Shown here piece after piece: positions 7,738 through 12,648 of a stretch of DNA of 12,648 bases. The notes beneath the pieces are model-generated. The model ran no database searches and was not told where the DNA came from. It saw only the letters and a list, made by a program, of their open reading frames with translations. Numbering within the stretch: position 1 is the stretch's first letter; every line of letters starts with the position of its first letter. The position numbers were made by a program, and so were the translations under genes. The stretch comes from SAT2750 sp964476375 (lineage in GTDB: Bacteria > Planctomycetota > Planctomycetia > Pirellulales > Pirellulaceae). The stretch is from NCBI GenBank assembly GCA_964476375.1, contig CAYYZW010000081.1, positions 1-12,648 of the forward strand, read 5' to 3'.

Positions 7738-8229
7738 ATGACGGTACTGGAGGCGATTCGCCGGCTGCTTGAATCAAGGCAGATCGATTTTCGTGAACTC
7801 CATCACGAGCCGACCTACACGTCGGAAGAAGCGGCCAGGGTTCGCGGAGAGGAGCTGCGTCATGGTGGCAAGGCGCTGTTGATGAAGGTCAATAATGATT
7901 TTTCCCTTTTCGTATTACCCGCCGAACGACGTGTGCACTCGGCCATGATTCGCAAGCAGCTTGGCGCGAAGAAGATGCGGTTTGCGACTCCCGAGGAACT
8001 CCAGCAGCTGACTGCCGGAGAGGGACGCCCGGGGCTGGTTCCCGGAAGCGTGCCTCCTTTTGGCGAGCCGATCCTGCCTTTCCCCCTCTATGTCGACAGC
8101 GGAATCCGGGAGAACGAGCGAATCGCATTCAATGCCGGTTCCCTGAACGACTCGGTCATCATGTCGGTGAAAGATTACTTTCAGGTTGCTTGTCCCGAGC
8201 AGGTGTTTTCCTTCAGCCGGCTGGACTAA
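7738..8229 (+). CDS. YbaK/ProX-type aminoacyl-tRNA deacylase
   Basis: Free-standing editing-domain proteins of this family hydrolyse mischarged aminoacyl-tRNAs, for example Cys- or Ala-tRNA(Pro), in the cytoplasm. The 163-residue product has the family size. It shows an N-terminal helix and HHEPTYTSEEAA, then GGKALLMK with Lys45 at the place of the essential lysine of YbaK, GSVPPFG (103-109) as the substrate loop, and FNAGSLNDSVIMS, typical of the last strand and helix. No signal peptide is seen. The start at 7738 is chosen on ribosome-binding-site spacing; the ATG at 7732 would add two residues. It follows the second sulfatase by 25 nt and is probably co-transcribed. Its stop overlaps that of the convergent ABC gene by 4 nt. 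The preferred tRNA cannot be told from sequence, so I give no gene symbol. Confidence 0.88.
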   Translation: MTVLEAIRRLLESRQIDFRELHHEPTYTSEEAARVRGEELRHGGKALLMKVNNDFSLFVLPAERRVHSAMIRKQLGAKKMRFATPEELQQLTAGEGRPGLVPGSVPPFGEPILPFPLYVDSGIRENERIAFNAGSLNDSVIMSVKDYFQVACPEQVFSFSRLD

Positions 8230-9995
8230 CCGGGCTGCTGCCATCCCTCACCCATCCGGATGGATCCCAGCTGGCACAGGCGGACAAAAGCATGGTCGGT
8301 TTCGAGTAATTCCTGGTACGTGCCGGTCTCCACGACCTCTCCGTCCGAGAGTACCACGATCCGGTCGGCGGCCATGATCGTGGAGGGTCGGTGGGCGATG
8401 ATCAACACGGTGCGGCCAGCGGCGGCTCGCATGATGGCATCCTTGATCGCGTTTTCTGTTTCTGTATCGATCGCACTGGTTGCTTCGTCCAGGACCAGGA
8501 TGGGGGCATCCTTGAGCAGGGCCCGGGCAATCCCGATGCGCTGCTTCTGTCCTCCCGAGAGCCGGATACCGCGTTCTCCCACGACGGTCTCGAGTCCCTG
8601 GGGAAAGGCTTCTATAAAGGACTCGGCCTCGGCGGCCTGGACGGCAGCTTTCAGCTGCTCCTCGCTGGCATTCGTATTTCCGATAAGCAGGTTCTCGCGG
8701 ATAGTCCCCTCGAAAAGGAAGATATCCTGGGAGACGAACGAGATCTGCGAACGGAGGTATTCTAGCGGCAGGGACCGCACGTCGATGCCACCGATCTTCA
8801 CCGAGCCGGCCAGTACGTCATAGAAACGCAGGAGCAGGTGACAGGCGGTCGATTTGCCCACCCCGGTTTCTCCCACCAGGGCCACGATCTCATCCTGGGC
8901 GACATCGAAGCAGATGCCCCGCAGGACCGGTTCGCTCCCGTTGTAGGAGAACTCGACCTGTTCAAACCGGATGTCGAACCGTGGATCGTCCGGTACCTGT
9001 GCCGAGGGGGAATCCTGGATATCCGACTCCATGTCCAGTAACTCAAATACCCGCTCGGCACTGGCCATTGCTTTCTGGATGTTGTCGGTCATGTTGGCCA
9101 GCCGCAGGAAAGGGAGAAAGATCTGTCCCATGTACATCAGGAAAACAACGAGATCGGCGACATCCACGTCCAGCCGCGGGCCGGCACCCGAGCCGACCAT
9201 CCAGGCCCCGGCCGCCACGACCAGGACCGTTCCGAAACCACTGAAAACCTGCACCACGCCGGCCGGTACCAGGGACCAGCGGTTGGCATGGATGATGTGG
9301 TCCCGGTAGTCGCGGCTCTGTTCTTCCAGCCTGCGGGCGGCCTGCTCCTGCTGACCGAAAGACTGCAGTACCGTGGCTCCGGAGATGAAGTCGAGCATCC
9401 GGGCCGAGACCCCGGCAAAACGAGAACGCACCCCCCGCCAGTGGTTGCGAGTCTTCTTTTGCAGCATGTACATCAAGCCGGCGACAACCGGCAGCGGGAT
9501 CAGGGCGATCAGCGCCAGTTGCCAGTTGATAATCAACAGCACGATGCTCATCGTGACAGGAATCACAATCGCAAGCAGGGTTTCCGGAATACCATGGGCA
9601 ATAAAGTCCTCGATCGCCTCCACGTCTCCCACGCTGCGGGCAACGAGGTTTCCGGAATGATGGCGATGGAGAAAGGAGGGGGACATGCCCTGCAGTCGCC
9701 GGTAGACGCGGTTGGTAAGCCGGTGCAGTGTCTGGTAAGCGGCAATATGCGAACTCAGGCCATACAGGTAGCGTGTTATGCCCCTGAGCAGGAAGATGGC
9801 TGCCAGGCCCGCTCCCAGGATCAGGAAGCTGCCGCTGATCGCATCGGCTTCCAGCCAGCGAATCATCTGCCTGACCAGGAGTGGAGGCAGGATGCCCAGG
9901 CCGGTAAACAGCAGGCCGAAGAAAACGGACCAGCCAATCAGTCGACGGCTTTCTCCCAGGAGTGTCATGATCCGTGAGATAAACATGCTGGCCAT
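8226..9995 (-). CDS. ABC exporter half-transporter, MsbA/multidrug type
   Basis: The 589-residue product fuses an exporter membrane domain (about 1-310, with hydrophobic segments consistent with six helices) to a nucleotide-binding domain, and would work as a homodimer or heterodimer in the inner membrane. The ATPase motifs are intact: Walker A GETGVGKST (374-382, Lys381), Q-loop FVSQD, signature LSGGQ (479-483), Walker B ILVLDE (Asp503, catalytic Glu504), D-loop SAID and switch His535. This is the layout of lipid A flippases and multidrug exporters; the cargo cannot be decided here. No good Shine-Dalgarno precedes the ATG at 9995 or the alternative ATG at 9986, so the start is uncertain by a few codons. 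No partner half-transporter is adjacent. The gene is divergent from the crotonase and convergent with the deacylase. Confidence 0.93.
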   Translation of the reverse strand: MASMFISRIMTLLGESRRLIGWSVFFGLLFTGLGILPPLLVRQMIRWLEADAISGSFLILGAGLAAIFLLRGITRYLYGLSSHIAAYQTLHRLTNRVYRRLQGMSPSFLHRHHSGNLVARSVGDVEAIEDFIAHGIPETLLAIVIPVTMSIVLLIINWQLALIALIPLPVVAGLMYMLQKKTRNHWRGVRSRFAGVSARMLDFISGATVLQSFGQQEQAARRLEEQSRDYRDHIIHANRWSLVPAGVVQVFSGFGTVLVVAAGAWMVGSGAGPRLDVDVADLVVFLMYMGQIFLPFLRLANMTDNIQKAMASAERVFELLDMESDIQDSPSAQVPDDPRFDIRFEQVEFSYNGSEPVLRGICFDVAQDEIVALVGETGVGKSTACHLLLRFYDVLAGSVKIGGIDVRSLPLEYLRSQISFVSQDIFLFEGTIRENLLIGNTNASEEQLKAAVQAAEAESFIEAFPQGLETVVGERGIRLSGGQKQRIGIARALLKDAPILVLDEATSAIDTETENAIKDAIMRAAAGRTVLIIAHRPSTIMAADRIVVLSDGEVVETGTYQELLETDHAFVRLCQLGSIRMGEGWQQPG

Positions 9996-10051
9996 CGTAC
10001 AGGATTTACAGGTTTTCTGCTTTGGCTCATGCGGCCTTCGGCAGGGGACTC

Positions 10052-10080
10052 TTGAGTGACCTGCTTTCCTGCCTCATGAT
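10052..10080 (+). promoter_or_regulatory. Candidate promoter for the crotonase gene
   Basis: TTGAGT (10052-10057) and CATGAT (10075-10080) are separated by exactly 17 nt, and each matches the sigma70 consensus at 4 of 6 positions. Initiation would fall near 10087, giving a leader of about 40 nt. Planctomycete promoters are poorly characterised, so this is a suggestion only. Confidence 0.35.
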
Positions 10081-10110
10081 AGGTCGAACTGGTTGTCTCT
10101 TCCGTTCCCC

Positions 10111-10118
10111 AAGGAGAG
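10111..10118 (+). promoter_or_regulatory. Ribosome binding site that decides the crotonase start
   Basis: AAGGAGAG lies 7 nt before the ATG at 10126, giving a protein starting MSEMTVL. An in-frame TTG at 10093 has no such site and would place this Shine-Dalgarno inside the coding region. Confidence 0.75.
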
Positions 10119-10125
10119 TCCTCGC

Positions 10126-10962
10126 ATGAGTGAAATGACAGTTCTCTATAGCATCGAAAAGCAGGTTGCCACGGTGACCCTGAATCGCCCGAGCCGGCTG
10201 AATGCGCTGACCAGGCCGATGGAGGACGAGTTGGCCGCCGCGATGCAGCGGGCGGATGAAGACGACCATGTGCGGGTTATCATCCTGACCGGTGCCGGCC
10301 GGGGTTTTTGCGCCGGGGCCGACATGGAAAGCCTTGGCGAGATCGGCAGCGTGGACTGGGATACGGTGGACCTGGAGGATCTGAAAGATCGAATCCTGCC
10401 CTCCAGGCCACGGGAAGAGACAGCGGCCGACTTCCAGAAGACATACAGTTATTTTCCCGCGATTCGCAAGCCGGTGATCGGGGCCATCAACGGTGCCGCC
10501 GTGGGACTTGGCTTCATCCTGCCCCTTTACTGTGATATTCGCATTGCCTCGGACAAAGCTCGCTTCGGAACCGCCTTTTCGCAGCGGGGCCTGATTGCCG
10601 AGCATGGCATCAGCTGGATGTTGCCCCGGCTGGTGGGAATCAGTAATGCACTCGACCTGCTCTATTCCGCCCGGCTGATCGATGCGGAGGAGGCATGCCG
10701 AATGGGGCTTGTCTCGCGCGTCGTGCCGCACGAAGAACTGATGGCATCCGTCCAGGAGTACGCAGTGCAGCTTGCCACCACCGTTTCTCCCCGCTCCCTG
10801 CGGGTGATCAAGAGACAGGTCTACGAGGCACTTTTCATGACGCTGGGCGATGCCATTGATGTGGCAAATGACGAGATCATGGAGAGCTTCCAGTGTGAGG
10901 ATTTCCAGGAAGGGGTCGCCCATTTCCTGGAGAAACGTCCTCCCTCCTTTCACGGGCGGTAG
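10126..10962 (+). CDS. Crotonase-superfamily protein (enoyl-CoA hydratase/isomerase)
   Basis: The 278-residue product has the crotonase fold signatures: LNRPSRLNAL near the N-terminus, the first oxyanion-hole motif FCAGADME (Ala63-Asp66), and NGAAVGLGF leading to CDIRIAS. It should bind an acyl-CoA thioester in the cytoplasm. Aligned by eye to rat enoyl-CoA hydratase, the two catalytic glutamates are absent: the Glu144 position is Ile131 and the Glu164 position is Phe151. A Glu is found instead at residue 159 in GLIAEHG, where PaaG has Asp (GLIPDAG) and human ECI2 has its catalytic Glu (SPEG). An isomerase such as a delta3-delta2-enoyl-CoA isomerase, or another crotonase reaction, is therefore more likely than hydration. 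No other beta-oxidation gene is adjacent. The start at 10126 follows from the Shine-Dalgarno. The gene is convergent with the RTX protein gene. Confidence 0.88.
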   Translation: MSEMTVLYSIEKQVATVTLNRPSRLNALTRPMEDELAAAMQRADEDDHVRVIILTGAGRGFCAGADMESLGEIGSVDWDTVDLEDLKDRILPSRPREETAADFQKTYSYFPAIRKPVIGAINGAAVGLGFILPLYCDIRIASDKARFGTAFSQRGLIAEHGISWMLPRLVGISNALDLLYSARLIDAEEACRMGLVSRVVPHEELMASVQEYAVQLATTVSPRSLRVIKRQVYEALFMTLGDAIDVANDEIMESFQCEDFQEGVAHFLEKRPPSFHGR

Positions 10963-10972
10963 TCACAAGAAA

Positions 10973-11013
10973 GGCACGTCCCGGCCCCGGGAAGGAGAGG
11001 GCAGGGACGTGCC
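10973..11013 (-). terminator. Candidate stem-loop terminator of the RTX protein gene
   Basis: GGCACGTCCC (10973-10982) and GGGACGTGCC (11004-11013) form a perfect 10-bp stem around a 21-nt loop, in the 75-nt gap between two convergent stop codons. Read on the minus strand, the stem is followed directly by TTTCTT, so it fits a rho-independent terminator for the RTX gene. The plus strand has no T-run after it. The loop is longer than usual. Confidence 0.5.
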
Positions 11014-11037
11014 ATGGAACCTGGCTGCTCCCAGGGG

Positions 11038-12560
11038 TCAGGCAGTCGCCAGGTCATCGATGAAGTCCTCCATGAAGGCCATCTTGAGCGGGATCGGGTT
11101 AGCAAATTCCGATCGCTCACCAATGGAGTCCTTGAAATAAGCGGCAAAGGAGGTGGCGAAATCCTCCACCGGGTTGGATCGGCCGTAGGAACGGGCAAAG
11201 TTGGCGTCGGCCAGGTGGAACCAGTTGCCGACCCGACCTCGCCGGTAGTCCGGGTTGTCCGACATGTCCTCTTGTGTCCAGCCGCTGATGGCCATGAAAT
11301 CCTCCCAGCGGGGGTTCTCTCTTTCCCAGTTGTGCCCGATCTCATGAAAGACGACCTGGTGAACCCATCGATCCCCGGGGTTAAAAGTCCCGTCCGAGAA
11401 ACGCTGCAGTGCCCCGAAATTCCAGGCCACGAAACGACTGGTGGTTGCTCCCAGCCGTTCATAAGTGATCTCGCTTCCGGCGGCCGTTCGCAGCAGGCGA
11501 TTGTTTCCGGTTCGCTCCTGCATGACGGCAAGTGCCTCGTCAACGACCCTCACGTCGTTGTCCGACCAGTCGGCCGGACCATACTCGTGGGGGCTGCCAT
11601 CGTAAAAGATCGTCGTGGGAGTGGTGGTGTTGGTGAAGACGATGCGAACATCCTGGTCCTCCTGGTACCCGATGGAGATGTCTTCCGACTGCCAGAGGTA
11701 ACGGTCCAGGCCGGCTCCACCGACGAGCTGGTCGATCCCCAGGCCACCGTAAAGCCCATCAATGCCACTGCCCCCGTCGAGCAGGTCGGAACCATCGCCG
11801 CCAAGCAGGCGGTCATGGCCAGCGCCTCCGGTGAGGGTGTCGTCACCGGCCTTGCCCATCAGCAGGTCATCGCCTCCCATTCCGACGAGCTGGTCACCAT
11901 GGCTTCCGCCTGTCAACTCGTCGTCCCCCGATCCCCCGATCAGAGTGACCGAACCGAGGGTAAAACCGGAGGCATCCATGTGAATTCCACTATCTGATAT
12001 GGCGGTAATCATTGCGCTCTCGATCTGGTTAAACGTATCGGTTTCGCGCTGGCCCGATTCGATGACGTGGAACTCACCATCATCCAGGTCGACATTTCCA
12101 TTCACGTCCGCCAGCAGCTGATCATGCCCCGCTCCCCCGTGGATCTCGTCGTTGCCGATCCCCGGGCGAATCTGATCATCCCCCCGGCCGGCAAAAATCC
12201 GGTCATCCCCGGAACCTCCGTCGAGGTAATCAGCCTGGTGAGAGCCAACCAGCGTGTCGTTTCCGCCGGCACCATAGAGGCTCGTGGTCCCGTCAAATCC
12301 CTGGACCATGAGCTTGTTGTCGTTGGCATTTCCCTCAAGGGAGACCGACTCGACGTGGTGAAGACGGCCCGTGGAATAACTGCCGGTATGAATAAGATAG
12401 AGGTCGGTGTTGACCAGGTAGGCATCCCCGGCGACCTGGACCACCAGTTCATCGGTCCCCGATCCACCGTGGACCATGTCATGGCCGATGGAACTCAGCA
12501 GCAGGTCATTCCCGGTTCCGCCATAAAATCTGTCGTTCCCGGATCGGCGGTCAAGACGGT
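11038..12560 (-). CDS. RTX calcium-binding repeat protein with C-terminal HExxH metalloprotease domain, 5'-truncated
   Basis: The frame runs upstream past the Met codon at 12477 through more repeat sequence (GNDRFYGGTGNDLLL) to the poly-G tract, so the true start is missing. Residues below count from that internal Met. Glycine/aspartate nonapeptides (GGxGxD type) lie at about 65-122 and 177-259, and should bind calcium and fold into a beta-roll outside the cell. Between them, 124-135 reads DVNGNVDLDDGE, a dockerin/EF-hand-like loop. The C-terminal part (about 275-479) holds FHEIGHNWE (His378, Glu379, His382), and SYGRSNPVEDFATSF offers Glu438 as third zinc ligand and Tyr431 seven residues before it, as I recall for anthrax lethal factor (YGRTNEAE). 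The protease is therefore C-terminal to the repeats, the reverse of serralysins. It is probably secreted or surface-bound, but its signal is not visible. Confidence 0.82.

Positions 12561-12648
<88 letters not shown>

Larger units (their letters stand above)
3526..8229 (+). other. Probable transcription unit: metalloprotease, two sulfatases, aminoacyl-tRNA deacylase
   Basis: Four same-strand genes are separated by only 39, 20 and 25 nt. Each has its own purine-rich Shine-Dalgarno, and no terminator-like hairpin is visible between them, which suggests co-transcription from the region before 3526. The first three products carry signal peptides and are probably used together outside the cytoplasm. 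The fourth is a cytoplasmic housekeeping-type enzyme and may simply be carried along. This is an inference from spacing. Confidence 0.55.
9996..10125. promoter_or_regulatory. Divergent intergenic region between ABC exporter and crotonase genes
   Basis: 130 bp between divergent starts. A plausible sigma70-type promoter for the plus strand is listed separately. On the minus strand TGTAAA, about 10 nt upstream of the ABC start, resembles a -10 box, but I see no matching -35. No small gene was found here. Confidence 0.35.

Noticed and set aside
10093..10125. TTG at 10093 as start of the crotonase gene
   Set aside because: AAGGAGAG sits 7 nt before the ATG at 10126, and the extra 11 residues do not look like family sequence.
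11014..11997. Plus-strand open frame (327 codons) opposite the RTX protein
   Set aside because: The minus strand encodes repeated GGxGxD and HExxH motifs. The plus frame shows only low-complexity sequence complementary to the repeats.

Overview
The window looks like one end of a draft contig from a high-GC, Gram-negative-type bacterium, most probably a marine or aquatic member of the Planctomycetota. This is an inference. It rests on two exported formylglycine sulfatases in one cluster, an exported zinc metalloprotease of a type I associate with planctomycete secretomes, an RTX-repeat protein, and Shine-Dalgarno sequences about 5-7 nt from most starts. No rRNA, tRNA, CRISPR array or mobile element was seen.

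Layout. (1) 1-2870, plus strand: an SF2 (DEAD/DEAH-type) helicase whose N-terminal half lies upstream of the window; it ends in a Pro/Ala/Val-rich linker and a small unrecognised domain. (2) 2919-3332, minus strand: msrB, a methionine-R-sulfoxide reductase, convergent with the helicase. (3) 3526-8229, plus strand: a tight cluster with gaps of 39, 20 and 25 nt. It encodes a secreted metalloprotease with a lethal-factor-like zinc site, an iduronate-2-sulfatase-like sulfatase, a second sulfatase with the unusual core CSTCR, and a YbaK-type aminoacyl-tRNA deacylase. (4) 8226-9995, minus strand: an MsbA-like ABC exporter whose stop codon interlocks with that of the deacylase gene. (5) 10126-10962, plus strand: a crotonase-superfamily protein lacking both hydratase glutamates but with a Glu where isomerases have their catalytic acid. 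(6) 11038-12560, minus strand: a 5'-truncated RTX (calcium-binding nonapeptide) protein with a C-terminal HExxH metalloprotease domain. (7) 12561-12648: 88 consecutive G, almost certainly a sequencing or assembly artefact.

How the genes may work together. The protease and two sulfatases probably act outside the cytoplasm on sulfated glycans or glycoproteins, and are probably co-transcribed. The sulfatases need a formylglycine-generating enzyme encoded elsewhere. MsrB, the helicase, the ABC exporter and the crotonase have no obvious functional link to the cluster.

Most interesting points. The secreted metalloprotease carries an apparent S4-like (RNA-binding type) module inserted between its HExxH helix and its third zinc ligand, which is unexpected in an exported enzyme. 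The RTX protein at the other end of the window has an active-site layout with the same spacing (HExxH, then Tyr seven residues before Glu), which matches my recollection of anthrax lethal factor.
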